DNA of 64,000 nucleotides from contig OX377206.1 of the NCBI GenBank assembly GCA_947396885.1, positions 85,557,960 to 85,621,959 on the forward strand, given 5' to 3'. How positions within the stretch are numbered: the first letter of the stretch is position 1; the number at the start of each line of letters is the position of its first letter. The position numbers and the translations under genes are program-made. Below are positions 24,201 to 30,910 of this stretch, in pieces. The stretch is from Heligmosomoides polygyrus polygyrus. Taxonomy: Eukaryota; Nematoda; Chromadorea; Rhabditida; Heligmosomidae. A model generated the notes under the pieces. That model ran no database searches, had not been told where the DNA came from, and saw nothing but the letters and a program-made list of their open reading frames with translations.

Positions 24201-24499
24201 TGTAAACAGTTGTGTCTGCTTTGCAGAAGGCGTCTACACACTCACTAAATCTCTCTGCTAACAGGTTTTCCATGCTGCGAATATCACGGGACCGAGCCTC
24301 CTTAACAGGATTCGCGGCTCGCGACGTCTTCGACGCTGGAGACAATGACGTCGTCAGGAATATGGCCGAGGTCGACATCTGGAAGGAGTGCTCACCTTCG
24401 AACAACGCTCCAGCAGCTGTCTACACCTTTAGTGAAGAGCTTAGTCAGTATGACATAAAGGCCTACAGAGCCCTCAACAACCAAAGTCGTTTTAAATAA
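6121..24499 (+). CDS. Calcineurin-like metallophosphoesterase, eight exons
   Basis: Assembled exons: 6121-6219, 6874-6978, 9837-9952, 10037-10158, 12086-12216, 23906-23988, 24047-24190 and 24265-24499. Every junction has GT..AG and the phases agree, giving about 344 codons ending at a TAA. The order of blocks is that of the calcineurin-like phosphoesterase superfamily: NGDLTDFGH, GLGNHDYENN, a QLNN strand, LVNMHQ, then AHLHGMHE. The D, N and H residues in these blocks bind the two catalytic metals. The first metal block (D-x-H/Q) is not identified and should lie in an exon upstream of 6121. The natural substrate cannot be told. Related nematode proteins are often secreted, which would fit the signal-like exon at 84-132, but that link is unproven. 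Introns hold a mariner, a Tc1-like element, two LINEs and many SINEs. Confidence 0.8.
6223..6302 (+). repeat. 40 bp tandem duplication in intron
   Basis: Two nearly identical 40 bp units (ATTTTCATTTCTAATGTACA and the 20 bases that follow) lie back to back just after the donor of the 6121-6219 exon. Confidence 0.9.
6874..6978 (+). CDS. Phosphoesterase exon with GDLTDFGH metal block
   Basis: The acceptor TCGTATTCAG ends at 6873 and the donor TTTCAG|gtaatc follows 6978. It is 35 codons in phase 0: ALDRMIDRMKYPPSALIING then DLTDFGHVDQHKEFQ. GDLTDFGH supplies the bridging aspartate of the two-metal site. Confidence 0.85.
7000..8365. other. Intron of the phosphoesterase gene, left part
   Basis: AT-rich, with a CT-rich tract at about 7850-7990 that opens a spurious 78-codon frame. 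No recognisable coding block was found before the mariner at 8366. Confidence 0.6.
8500..9252 (-). pseudogene. Mariner transposase pseudogene
   Basis: The N-terminal helix-turn-helix region is at 9043-9252 and the catalytic HDNAGPH block at about 8710-8740, in different frames with stops between. The usual D34D mariner transposase is about 340 residues; this copy cannot make one. The SINE at 9253 separates it from its promoter side. Confidence 0.75.
9253..9546 (-). repeat. SINE-A copy nested in the mariner
   Basis: An antisense full-length copy whose tail side (AAGGATAAGGATAAAGGACGG) is at the left. It is flanked by TGAGTGTTCAT (9242-9252) and TGAGCGTCCAT (9547-9557), an 11 bp target duplication with two differences. 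It lies at the 5' end of the mariner transposase and so postdates that insertion. Confidence 0.92.
9837..9952 (+). CDS. Phosphoesterase exon with GNHD metal block
   Basis: The acceptor GTGGATTTCAG ends at 9836 and the donor ACGTG|gtcaga follows 9952. It encodes DGWMTSFAVPIFAGL then GNHDYENNINDCAFNF and CAHTMLT, plus TG in phase 2. GNHD gives the metal-binding asparagine and the catalytic histidine. Cysteines in NDCAFNFCAH suggest a disulfide, consistent with export. The exon begins 100 nt after the mariner end. Confidence 0.88.
10037..10158 (+). CDS. Phosphoesterase exon (FTNYGKSMSLDMDY)
   Basis: The acceptor CGATTTAG completes the TGG codon split from the previous exon (phase 2 to G). The exon encodes FTNYGKSMSLDMDYQRQAKS then AFDIAYDGSFAYSTRICSVT, and a donor ACAA|gtaggt follows. 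The DGSFAYS stretch matches the strand before the HFVQLNN-type block of the family. The choice of this acceptor over CATAG at 10016 is made by reading frame. Confidence 0.78.
10373..10650 (-). repeat. SINE-A copy in phosphoesterase intron
   Basis: Antisense: AGGATAAAGGGTAAAGGACG at the left (tail side) and CTGACTGCGCTACGCGCGCC at the right (head). T-rich flanks of the form ATTTTTAT occur on both sides and may be the target duplication. Part of the middle block is shortened. Confidence 0.88.
11480..11755 (+). repeat. SINE-A copy in phosphoesterase intron
   Basis: The head GGCGCGTGTAGCGCAGTCGG is intact. The arm before the B box is shortened, since the GTGCACCC segment is missing. Body and a CCGTCCTTTATCC tail are present. 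Confidence 0.92.
11780..11838 (+). repeat. SINE-B fragment
   Basis: A B-box-like GAGTTCGACTCCCTCCTGGCG is followed by the family's AAGAGTTTTTATCGCAACA signature. It lies immediately downstream of the SINE-A tail. The A-box side is not clear. Confidence 0.6.
12086..12216 (+). CDS. Phosphoesterase exon (VIQLNN strand)
   Basis: The acceptor CACAATTTCAG ends at 12085. The first two bases complete an AGA codon with the previous exon's A. The exon encodes QNCAQVIQLNNAIDYETTF then SSFLVDWKINSAMNFLRSEL and KQLA in phase 0, ending at the donor GGCG|gtttgt. QLNN and the WKINSAMNFL helix are typical of the region between the GNHD and the histidine blocks. An 11.7 kb intron follows. Confidence 0.85.
12217..12799. 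other. Start of the 11.7 kb intron
   Basis: Begins with a TTTATTTATTTATTTACACGTG-type run, a motif also seen at 49940, 56395 and 62840, which suggests an uncharacterised repeat end. No coding frame was seen. Confidence 0.45.
12940..15714 (+). mobile_element. CR1/Jockey-like LINE with intact RT ORF, 5' truncated
   Basis: A continuous coding region follows a TAG near 12934. After the ORF a 3' UTR of about 190 bp ends in a hairpin (ACATGCGC TAT GTGCATGT), then AATAAAG and a GTTGAA repeat tail. The first part of the endonuclease and any ORF1 are absent, so the copy is 5' truncated. No clear target duplication was found. It sits inside the Tc1-like element. Confidence 0.88.
13058..15520 (+). CDS. 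LINE endonuclease/reverse transcriptase, 820 codons
   Basis: The C-terminal half of an AP-endonuclease domain comes first: YRSPRC near residue 5, MGDFNFLG near 35 and the SDHVGI catalytic block near 106. The reverse transcriptase runs from about residue 330: NYRAISITSIF, FDFTKAFDKVSH (motif A, about 463), GVPQGGVLSPILFNIY (about 517) and FADDVKVYK (catalytic YADD-type, about 550). A conserved C-terminal thumb follows (YVRPIVEYG, FTRKLL). The frame stays open upstream to about 12937 without an ATG, so the annotated TTG start is only nominal. It is uninterrupted, which suggests recent insertion, but its truncated endonuclease should prevent autonomous movement. Confidence 0.9.
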   Translation: MIVVYRSPRCSAEKSDQLFKCISDITTCRHPCVLMGDFNFLGIKWSGTPLPYCAQSKQSLDMLANHYYRNFVHNHTRGKSILDLVLCNENGAIKNVKVGDPLGTSDHVGITFCLKTYMEISPFVLKKDFRNVNYSLVGDYLDSIDWLGSFQRCVSVNEMYELFIFVLRHSIELFVPWKKVSTIMKNLPVHLHSAFAKKSQAYKIAVRSNRADDWCAYRKLVEKFEKSLTKYNCSVEKKLVSAHRKSLLYKYINCRIRPRAKIDALKKDDGSLAITDYEKAEVLANEFLRIYAKQDLPIPCGENVRSFDVMQDSVWFHRDEILNLLLKWPSSFSVTPDDVPFSFVKKIASHLATPLEFIFNKSFFLAEVPLKWKHSLVTPLPKKAPSNVASNYRAISITSIFCRLFEKILKKRIVRHLDKFHIIPECQHGFRKGKSTVSQMLETLNDWTSALDNKYSVDAEYFDFTKAFDKVSHKLLIKKLDIVGIHPRIVAWIKAFLSGRTFQVRVKDSLSNIKPIFSGVPQGGVLSPILFNIYTFDLPAKVGSDVVCKMFADDVKVYKTVDCNLDVMAIQQAVDNVYSWSQQWGLPISLEKTKVLHLGTNNSEADYTIGNHILKKAAELKDLGFLINHRLSFDMHCESIASKAEQRVFLLFKALRSRDPFVLLNAYKMYVRPIVEYGTCIFYPHKKNIIQRLEQVQNNFTRKLLIRALGFTYKSIPRGAIRNKILNLEPLLRRRVKNDYIMVHKILHGNIGLKRPEFFGLASSNTRGGSYKLHVKTSKTSQRRNFFTVRAGLEYARLNKRIHFPDNLNSFKKVLDKHLK
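15752..16740 (+). pseudogene. Tc1/IS630-type transposase, broken
   Basis: Three frames carry successive parts of the catalytic domain: VTRARDILFSDEKILMLNS (first DE block), VVWGGVTSSGKTPLIFVEAG then VKINAAVYLDILEKVLKPWA, and QEWCAEQLSDFITHDEWPS. After the MITE comes SPDLNPMNYSVKANLEKK, the third catalytic region. Frameshifts, stops and the MITE insertion disable it. Its N-terminal DNA-binding part is missing. Confidence 0.85.
16168..16495. mobile_element. MITE-G copy inside the Tc1 transposase
   Basis: Termini GCCCGAATTCATCAAT (16168) and GTTGATGAATCTGGGC (ending 16495) are inverted. The trinucleotide CAG flanks both sides (16164-16166 and 16497-16499). The insertion falls exactly between the codons for EWPS and SPDLNP of the host transposase. 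The interior has repeated GGGTATRCCCACGAT-like blocks and no coding frame. Confidence 0.82.
16925..17300 (-). mobile_element. 3' fragment of an RTE-type LINE
   Basis: On the minus strand it encodes RRPSKIRETHAWSKSSKIRS then AGHVMRVAEP and VPRDVKRTPE, followed by an out-of-frame TNDMTLFVSLERGGS. This is the C-terminal tail of the same LINE type seen at 58890-59450. It contains stops and shifts; nothing upstream of the thumb region is kept. Confidence 0.8.
17846..20976 (+). mobile_element. RTE-like LINE with perfect 18 bp target duplication
   Basis: AATCAACTGGTAAACTAG occurs at 17828-17845 and again at 20977-20994, bounding the element precisely. It has a 5' leader of about 0.3 kb with a G run at 18088-18099, an endonuclease/RT coding region, and a short purine-rich 3' end (GCTGAAGAAGAAAAAG). 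GC content is clearly above its surroundings. It lies in the 11.7 kb intron of the phosphoesterase gene, in the gene's sense orientation. Confidence 0.95.
18140..20965 (+). pseudogene. RTE-like endonuclease/reverse transcriptase, interrupted
   Basis: The endonuclease spans about 18140-18870: RVATLNVG, VDFCAVQETRW, VAGDLNGHVGATKDGYSCHG, TKTQIDFVLV and APQHRPLI. The RT spans about 19490-20260: GKATGPDDVSADLWK, NYRPIRLLSHSMKIFERI, LEKAFDRVPREV, GVHQGSALSPLLFVVVMD and YADDVMLA. The C-terminus reads RPRGRPKQRWADTLHTDLK. Lesions are a frame change near 18168, a TAG at 19197-19199, shifts near 19450-19495, 19900-19925 and 20430-20455, and loss of the segment after the YADD block. The domain order and endonuclease type are of the RTE clade. 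Confidence 0.92.
21183..21430. mobile_element. MITE-G copy inside SINE-A
   Basis: GCCGGATTCATCAAC at 21183-21197 and its exact mirror GTTGATGAATCCGGC at 21416-21430 bound a 248 bp element. The interior has two tandem units containing CCCACGATGAAGCCTGCGTC. It interrupts the SINE just before the B box. Confidence 0.88.
21508..21826 (+). mobile_element. Internally deleted CR1-like LINE fragment inside SINE-A
   Basis: The front encodes SRKPSDFFRLMSFKLHSKEA then VPVLIDDMGNKFHTDQDKAE and LFAQTFEAV, matching the linker between endonuclease and RT of the 12940 LINE. The RT is missing. The sequence jumps to a 3' end with an ATGTG..CACAT hairpin, then AATAAAGATAAAGATAAAG. It is therefore a deletion derivative that was still mobile, since it sits in a SINE. 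Confidence 0.75.
22011..22631. other. Intronic DNA, nothing recognised
   Basis: Around 22080-22200 there is a faint SINE-like stretch (CTCGGTTAGCC, TCCTCCAACTGCGC) too diverged to call. The remainder is AT-rich. Confidence 0.4.
22632..22921 (-). repeat. SINE-A copy in phosphoesterase intron
   Basis: Antisense near full-length copy, from AGGATAAAAAATAAAGGATG on the left to TTGTGCCATACACGCCC on the right. Box regions are present with a few substitutions. Confidence 0.9.
22922..23905. other. End of the 11.7 kb intron
   Basis: AT-rich. A short duplicated phrase, CCATGAATTCAT(T/G)AAGATGTGTA, occurs near 23616 and 23670. An open stretch just before the exon (STKLRPFLDSLLELPDRIGD) looks protein-like but is out of phase with the gene and has no acceptor, so it is not included. 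Confidence 0.45.
23906..23988 (+). CDS. Phosphoesterase exon with VNMHQ block
   Basis: The acceptor GCTTCTTCAG ends at 23905. The exon reads DVDIPVLVNMHQCEGTRMEK then VKELLAD plus TG. It joins KQLA of the 12086-12216 exon in phase 0. NMHQ supplies a metal-ligand histidine. The donor CTG|gtgaga follows, with a 58 nt intron. Confidence 0.85.
24047..24190 (+). CDS. Phosphoesterase exon with HLHGMHE block
   Basis: The acceptor GTGTTAAG ends at 24046 and the first G completes TGG. The exon encodes IYETRNVGHKKRIAVFFA then HLHGMHEVKMVCVHG and VTIPFVYVGSVPNN, ending at a canonical donor (AACAG|gtatgt). HLHG is the final H-x-H metal motif. A stronger-looking acceptor at 24032 would create an in-frame TGA, so it was not chosen. 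Confidence 0.85.
24265..24499 (+). CDS. Phosphoesterase terminal exon
   Basis: The acceptor CTCTGCTAACAG ends at 24264. The frame continues as FSMLRISRDRASLTGFAARD, then VFDAGDNDVV and ends NNQSRFK before TAA. The C-terminal tail after the phosphoesterase fold (about 50 residues) has no motif I recognise. Confidence 0.82.
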
Positions 24500-24631
24500 C
24501 TTGTACACCATGAAGTAGGGGACTTTCGATTGTTGAAACTAAGTAGGGCATGTGAGATTTTCAACCATTACTTCTGTTGGGAATGCGTACCTCCTTCCAT
24601 TCACGTCATCTTGGTCTGATTACATTTGAAG

Positions 24632-24637
24632 AATAAA
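24632..24637 (+). terminator. Polyadenylation signal AATAAA
   Basis: AATAAA 133 nt after the phosphoesterase stop codon. It is the first canonical signal downstream and marks a plausible 3' end. Confidence 0.55.
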
Positions 24638-24724
24638 ATTAAGCCTTTTCTCCGTGTATTCACTCGCGTTCCTCTCACTTACTGTAGGGCTGCTATAGTA
24701 GCCCCGAGATCTAATTTCGCCTAG

Positions 24725-24978
24725 GTACACAATGAGTGCACTGGGCCTCCAACGGCACTCGTCGTCGTGTCCTCCTGTGTTCATCGTCGTCGAAGAACAA
24801 GTGAAACAGCATTCTGCAAGGTCTCTGGCCGGCTCGGTGACTCACAGGAGCGTGGAGAGGCTGAATCGGCTTGTGGATGGAGTACATTGCGTCAAACGAA
24901 ATACTGACGGAAAAATTGACAAGCGACCCTGAGACTGCGGGGTAACGAAGAGGGGCTGAAGAAGAAGAAGATTAGCCT
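24725..24978 (+). repeat. Possible RTE-derived short non-autonomous element
   Basis: A GC-rich block of about 250 bp ends in GCGGGGTAACGAAGAGGGGC then TGAAGAAGAAGAAG. This resembles the 3' end of the RTE copy at 20940-20976 (GCTACGAAGCGGGACAGACG then CTGAAGAAG). The rest does not match the LINE coding region, suggesting a SINE-like partner or a deleted copy. The frame at 24732-24932 is not convincing as a gene. Confidence 0.4.
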
Positions 24979-25796
24979 AATTAGGATGGCCCACCATATT
25001 CTATTCGAATCTGCACGTCATTCAAGCCCCGCCCTGGGGAATCCTATTTCTACTTCACCATAACTCCCTTCACAGCTTGCACTGCGTTCTGGAGCAGTAC
25101 ACTACAGCACTAGCACTGGTCATGTTACGACGCGTTCACAGTAATTTTCATCCAGAATCCTGTGACTCCACGTCATCGTATAGCTAGCCTATGTGTTCAA
25201 CAAGGAAGCGCTAACTACTCATGAAGTCTACGAAGTCCGTTGGAGAATATCAGCTGCCTATTGCTTTGTCTACGCCTCTGGTTATGTGGTAATTACGTAA
25301 TGGAACTCGTCCATTCTTCCCTGCTTTTGGCGACCCGTTCGCAACTTGTTCCACGAAGTTCAGCTGCATTATTTGTGCAGTTGTGGGGTGTTATGGTTAA
25401 ATGTTGAGACCTTTTCCACCTAAAAAAGTACTCCTTATTTAAGTTAGATCTCCAGAGTTCAAAACCAGTATCGTTAGCTACAACTTCAGCTCTTTAAATA
25501 GCTGCAGTTTTTGTGGATTTTTTCTTGCAAAAATTATAAATGAGCGAAGAAGCAATGATGACATATGTAGAGTAATATGAGTATTTGCTTAAGAATCAGG
25601 ATAACGTTGAGGTAAGAAGAGCAAATCTGTTGAATCCGTTGAAAATCTGTTGAATCTACAGAATATTTATGCTTAAAACCTGTGACAATAATATGGCTCA
25701 GAACAAATGTTACACCTATAGTCGACATCCTTACAACCTGTTTTGATTTTAAATAACTAGACCCTCTAGAACGACCTCCTTATTCAAAAAGCATAG
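24979..25796. other. No feature recognised
   Basis: AT-rich intergenic sequence without supported coding or repeat structure. Confidence 0.5.
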
Positions 25797-25866
25797 AGGA
25801 TAAAAGAGAAGGAGGGAGTCGATAAATTACTATTAGGATGCGCCATACATTCTACATCTACGACGT
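25797..25866 (-). repeat. SINE-A tail-side fragment
   Basis: Keeps only the antisense tail region: a GGATAAAAG..GGAGGGAGTC stretch followed by AGGATGCGCCATACATTCTA. Confidence 0.55.
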
Positions 25867-26075
25867 AATAACTAGGAGAACGAAACTCTATGAAAAGGCG
25901 AAATCGGTCCCGCCCTGCGTACAAAAAAATGTTGACGCTGACTCAGAGCATAGCAAGCCTAGACAAAGCAGCGGTTGCCCAAAATACCTTGGGTAACGCG
26001 ATTCGGGGAGGCCCTTAGTGATTCGGATCAAATAGGGATCGTCATGCAGCTACTGGAATTTCCACTGCTGCGTAA

Positions 26076-26265
26076 TTTTTGGGATGCGCCACGCATTCTT
26101 TTTCTACATGTAGGCAATTTCAGTGCGTATCTGCAGAACGAATTATGTTGACCAGTCCCGAAAAGTCCAAGGTTGGAAGGCCTGGGGGATGGGGACCGAA
26201 CCAATAAACATGAATCTGGTGCACGCGAGAGCCGACGCTTCCTCCAAATGCGCTATCACGCGTCC
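26076..26265 (-). repeat. SINE-A copy, internally deleted
   Basis: Contains TTTTGGGATGCGCCACGCAT at the left, then a shortened middle (GGTTGGAAGGCCTGGGGGAT) and the head side (GGTGCACGCGAGAGCCGACG, CGCTATCACGCGTCC). The GGTACCAATTC segment is deleted. Confidence 0.75.
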
Positions 26266-27175
26266 ATTCAAAAGTCATATCCTACTAAATAACGCTTTAC
26301 CTGAGGTTCTTTCTATCGGCGAGCGTGAGAAAAACATATGGTTTTATTATCGCGTTCACTATGCTCTGGAGCATATCTGTTCTGATTATGGAGCTAGAAG
26401 GTTTTCAGAATAGTATTGCTCTCCAACGCCATGGTATGCTGGAGGATTATTCTAGCTAATATCTGTCAGAGAGTGCCTTTGACAACCTTTTTAAATTAGC
26501 AGCTGAGTAACTCTAAAACGCTTAAGTTCACCACCCATCGTTGAGCGATAAGTGCGCTCTCTAATACGTTTGGAAAATTTTGATTTCTGTCATTATTTCA
26601 ACAAAAAAAAACGTGCTGAAATAGTAACGGAATATTTTATAGTGTCTTTTCAGTAGATCAGAAACCCTGCTGAATAAGTCGAGGTAGGAAATGTGTCACA
26701 ATTGCACCAGCAACGTCTGTTTAATTACTTGAGATCCGATGGAATAAAATGTTTATTCTCGTCTTCTGGATGATTCTAAATGGAGTAATTCTGTTCGAAA
26801 TCCTACGTGGAGCTTTTACACGGTACATGACAACAATAATGTTCCAAGCACATTCTAGCTAAAAACATCATTCTTCCTTTATACGGGCGCCATTTAAAAT
26901 GCTAATGATGAATTTCACCATTCACTTTTTGTTCCATTTCATTTTTTTTATCTAAGGCTTAACGTCGTTCGTATGAGAACACAAATTTCTGCGCTGAAGT
27001 TAGTGGCAATGACTTTGACCTCAAAAGGGCATTCAAATAACAACCGTTCCTCTTAAGCTTGAAGCTTGTTGAGGTGCACCGTCGAACTGTTATGTGGACG
27101 AGGAACTGTGTGACGAGTAGGATTTTCGAGCTAAAACTCCACAATGATTTACATCCTTTAAAAAGATGTGTAGAC
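26266..27175. other. No feature recognised
   Basis: AT-rich intergenic sequence; open frames are short and featureless. Confidence 0.5.
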
Positions 27176-27316
27176 TATACAATGAATCCGAATAAATCAT
27201 TTTCGGGTATCCGATTCGGGTAACCTGATCCGAGTCATCCAAAAATCCAGGGTCCGTAAAATTGCTGTTATCCGAATCACCCAATTATCCCAAGATCTTC
27301 GATCGGATCCAATGTA
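27176..27316. repeat. TATCCGAA interspersed repeat
   Basis: Repeated short phrases TCCGAATCA(C/T)CCAA and AAAATCC(A/G)GGGTCCG, ending GATCGGATCCAATGTATAT. Related blocks occur at 38862-39160 and 51545-52075 with the same order and ending. Confidence 0.7.
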
Positions 27317-27734
27317 TATTGAGTGGGTAAAGGTGACCCACTGGTTGGAGTACAGCTACCTATTCCAGTTCAATCATACGACCCAAAGAGCAGGGTGTTT
27401 GCTGATTTCAAAAAGCTTTACAAAAATACTTTCAAGAAAAGGATGAGTTAGCTTCTCAAGCCACAGCTGCTGTGGTTGGTGAATAATCTTACAATGAAGA
27501 GGTAGCTCTACGTGAAAGCTTTTGCCACATTGTTGCTACTTTGCTAATGAAGTGCCGTCAAGACCGCTTATGTGCTCTGTGATAGAGGCTGGAAGAGGTG
27601 TTTGTAAAGTGTCAATCAAATGATAGAACGGTAAAGGATCGAGATAATCAACCACTTAATGCGTTCTGCCTGATGAGTTTTCCAGAGGAGACAACTGTAA
27701 CACAAGAGCTGTCTTATTCAATAGGGTTCATAAA
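27317..27734. other. No feature recognised
   Basis: Intergenic sequence; no coding or repeat structure supported. Confidence 0.5.
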
Positions 27735-28006
27735 AGATAAACTATAAATGACAGCTATATTCAATCCGTTTTGGGATGCGCCACGCATTCTGCTTCTACG
27801 AGATGTCGTGAATGCGATTTGAATGAGTATACAATGGCTTTCGATGTTCAGGCGATGAATAAGCCAGCGCTTTGTCCTTCCCGGACAGGCCTGGTATCAA
27901 TTCAGTGACCCCGGAGGAATGTAAGACTTGGTTGGCCTGCGCGGGAACTCCGATCCAAGAACCTCATATCGAGAGCACGCGATAGCCGCACCTCCTCCGG
28001 GGCACC
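27735..28006 (-). repeat. SINE-A copy, diverged, head truncated
   Basis: The antisense tail GATAAACTATAAATGACAGC and the GGGATGCGCCACGCATTCTG block are clear. The copy stops at CGCACCTCCTCCGG, before the A box. Confidence 0.8.
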
Positions 28007-28336
28007 TACTCTCCCATTAAGGTTCATAAGGCATTGAAAAAACTGCCGAAGAGTAGTTTAGAAACTCGTTAAGGTTCTAGTTAAAGTAATAAGGAACACT
28101 TCGCTGTGTAGATAAATCCCTATCAACCAGTACATTTCTATTGATATTGTAAATGTTGAATACATTTGCTTTTTTTCCTCTTCGCTTTTAAGATTTTTTT
28201 GCCAATTTATTCCACGTAGTATAGAAAAAGGAGCGAAAAAGAGCAGAGCAATTTTTCTTCGAAAAAAAATGGAACGAATGAAAAACGAAAACAGCAAAGA
28301 AATGAAGAGGCAAGCATGGTCAATAGATATAGAAAT

Positions 28337-28600
28337 AAGGATAGAAGACGGCGTCGATCAATCCCCTTTAAGATGCGCCACGCATTCTACTTCTATGAGA
28401 AGTCGTAGAGGCGATCTGAATCCACTGACTTGCGGTGGCCAGCTGATGAGCAAGTTAGCCTGCAGACAAATCTGGTGCCAGTTCACCAACCCCGAAGAAT
28501 GGAAGGTTTGGTTGACCTGGGCGGGAAATCCAAACCAGGAACCCGGTGTATCTGGTGCACGCAAGAGCCTGCACCTCCTCTGACTGCGCTACACGCGCCC
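28337..28600 (-). repeat. SINE-A copy, small internal deletions
   Basis: Antisense, from AAGGATAGAAGACGGCGTCG to TGCGCTACACGCGCCC. About 25 bp in the middle (around the GCCATACAATG segment) are missing. Confidence 0.88.
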
Positions 28601-28848
28601 TATTAACGGATATGGAAGAAAAAATCGAGAAAGCTCTGCCTAATTGGAGATCGTACGATTAGATGTGGAGACTTTTAACGCCGAAATAACTGTGATGGGT
28701 AAAGCAGGAATATGTGGAAAAGAAGGCGCAGGGCAACAACGCTAAGGACCTCATTCCTTCTCAGACCATCATAATTCTCCAAGATCCACCTGAATCTCTC
28801 AGCAGGGAGTGTTTTAATTTTCGACAATCATATTTTTTTAGGAGCTAC

Positions 28849-29010
28849 AGTTGCATCTTCTTCCTTTGATTTTCGACTAATATGTGACTCAAATTGTTTA
28901 GATGTGGGAAAAACAAAAGCACGTACGCCTCGAAAAATGCCGTAATCCAAACAACTTGGGGATTCTTCGTCGATACATACGGAAAAAACACGTCTTCTGT
29001 TTTTTAACAT
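28849..29010 (-). CDS. Candidate internal exon of an unidentified host gene
   Basis: On the minus strand an acceptor CAATGTTTTGCAG precedes ATG at 29010, and 54 codons run to a donor GATGCAACT|gtagct at 28849. It encodes MLKNRRRVFSVCIDEESPSC then LDYGIFRGVRAFVFPTSKQF and ESHISRKSKEEDAT. Both splice sites and a protein-like composition support an exon. The FPTSKQFESHI stretch faintly resembles a zinc-finger helix but lacks the cysteines. Partners on either side were not found. Confidence 0.35.
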
Positions 29011-29332
29011 CTGCAAAACATTGAGTGGCTGATCATAGATTACCATGTGTGCTCGAAAACTGACAGATCGTTCTTTACAACCTATTATGACAAACTAGAT
29101 CGTATATCAGACTTGTACATGTAGACGCAACAGCCCCAGCAATCGAACTCCAGAATTCATTCTGATTGCTTTGCTCTCTTTTTTGTGCTAAAATTTTTCG
29201 CTTCTGAATTCTACCTCTCCAGGAAGGCGTGCTTCACCTAGCTCATTACCACAGTTTGGCAAACTCATTGATGTGTCAGAACGTTTGTATCGTACATACT
29301 GGGCAATTCTCCATACTATCGCGAGAGTAGAA

Positions 29333-29633
29333 AGGATAAAAGGAGAAAGGATAAAGGACGGCGTTATTCAATCCTTTTTGGGATGCGCCACGCATTCTAC
29401 TTCTACGGGATGTCGTGGAGGCGATTTGAGTACGGGTTTGGACATACAATAACTTGCGGTGGCCAGCCGATGAACAAGTCAGTGCTTTATCCTTCCCAGA
29501 CAAACCTGGTACCAATTCACCGACCCCGGAGGGATGGAAGGCTTGGTTGGCCTGAGTGGGAAATCCGAACCAGGAACCTGGTATCGGGTGCAGGCGACAA
29601 TCAGCGCCCCCTCCGACTGCGCTACATGCGCCC
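29333..29633 (-). repeat. SINE-A copy, full length
   Basis: Antisense, with a double tail unit (AAAGGATAAAAGGAGAAAGG) at the left, then CGACTGCGCTACATGCGCCC at the right. All body blocks are present, making it one of the best-preserved copies. Confidence 0.93.
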
Positions 29634-29722
29634 TCACGAGAGCATAATATGCTTCAACCTTTAAGAAACAAATGGATTTACAAGTCAAAGTGTGAAAATT
29701 CTTTTTTTCTTTTTCTCAGGCG

Positions 29723-30019
29723 TGCGGATTTGATTTCACCATTTTCGCTCGAATAGCTGACACTGTCCCCTGTCTTCTGAATATATGGGATGTGAAAGAG
29801 ATCCGAACGGAGTAGATGGCTTTGTTCGTTCATGACAACAAGAAGTACCGCTGCGTTAATGAGAGCACCTTTAAGGCATGTCGGAGTGCTCTTCATTGCA
29901 TACCGGCAACATTGCACCTACGCAGAAACATCCGAGAAGAAGTCGACCTCGTTCGCTGCATAAAACACATCGTTAAGCTGATTCTGCCGGCCACATTTGA
30001 AACGGAATCGTCCATGTAG
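29723..30019 (+). pseudogene. Candidate Cys-containing exon or pseudogene
   Basis: A very strong acceptor (CTTTTTTTCTTTTTCTCAG) precedes a frame reading ACGFDFTIFARIADTVPCLL then NIWDVKEIRTE. An in-frame TAG at 29813 follows, and the same frame continues MALFVHDNKKYRCVNESTFK then ACRSALHCIPATLHLRRNI and beyond to 30019. Six cysteines are spaced roughly as in small secreted nematode domains. The stop means either a decayed gene or two separate exons. The family is not recognised. Confidence 0.3.
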
Positions 30020-30447
30020 AAGAGCGGTGACCGAGCGTGCAACATGTCACTCGTCATCGTTTTGCGGCTCTCTACACAGGCTTAGTCTTATGGTATTAAA
30101 CTGTTAGGCTGAAAGGGAAGTTCTGTCAGTTTTCGCTCGTACCCCAAAGCATTTACCCAATGCTTTGTGCTTTACAAAAAGTCCAGTATTGGCTTATACT
30201 AATTATGTGTGCTTCCGAAGTATCCGTGAGGTCATTGGGTTACTACAACATTTTTTTCGAAGCATATACATTTTTCGCTCATCTGTCTTTTGTTATGAGC
30301 TCTAACTTTGTAGAAAATCAAGAAAGTCAAATGCAATTGCACCAACTGACAGAAGAGCGGTCCATGAGAAAAAAATCTCCATGATGACACCCATCTTTCA
30401 AGGACTATGATGGCTCTGAATAGGTGCGGATCCTGGAGGCACTAACA

Positions 30448-30910
30448 TCACTCTTGTTTTGTCGAAGCCTCCTCGGTCCTTTTTTCAGTTTTCTTGAGCC
30501 TCTCTTTTGGAAGCATAAAGGTCCTTATGCGCTTCCGGTACCAAGGCTTTGAACGGTGACGGTGAATCGGCATCATCGGCATTGCCGTGATGATCGCTTT
30601 CTCCGTTAACTCACGACGAATCCTTCCACTTCTTTCTACGATATTGGGCACACTCCTCATGCCACCACTAATCTACCTTGCAACTCTTTCCTGCTTACCT
30701 TCCGATTTGTCTTCATCTCCACATATCATGGCGATCTCCGTCTTAGAGAGTCCTTCGAACATCTTCGGATCTTTGCCCCAGCACTTGGGCCCGCAGAGCA
30801 AAAGCGCAAAGAACGGCAAACGACTTCATTCACGACGTCGTAGACGATGCCTGGTTGAGATTCTTCTGTCTGGCGACGACGATGAAGTGATGGCTGTAAA
30901 ACAGATAGGT
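30448..30910 (-). other. Possible decayed host exons
   Basis: The minus strand holds two protein-like stretches. KDPKMFEGLSKTEIAMICGD then EDKSE ends at a donor (GGAAG|gtaagc) near 30702. RELTEKAIITAMPMMPIHRH then RSKPWYRKRIRTFMLPKERL ends at a TGA at 30448. The stretches do not join simply in frame. The plus strand also has a 109-codon frame over the same bases, so the coding strand is uncertain. Confidence 0.25.
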
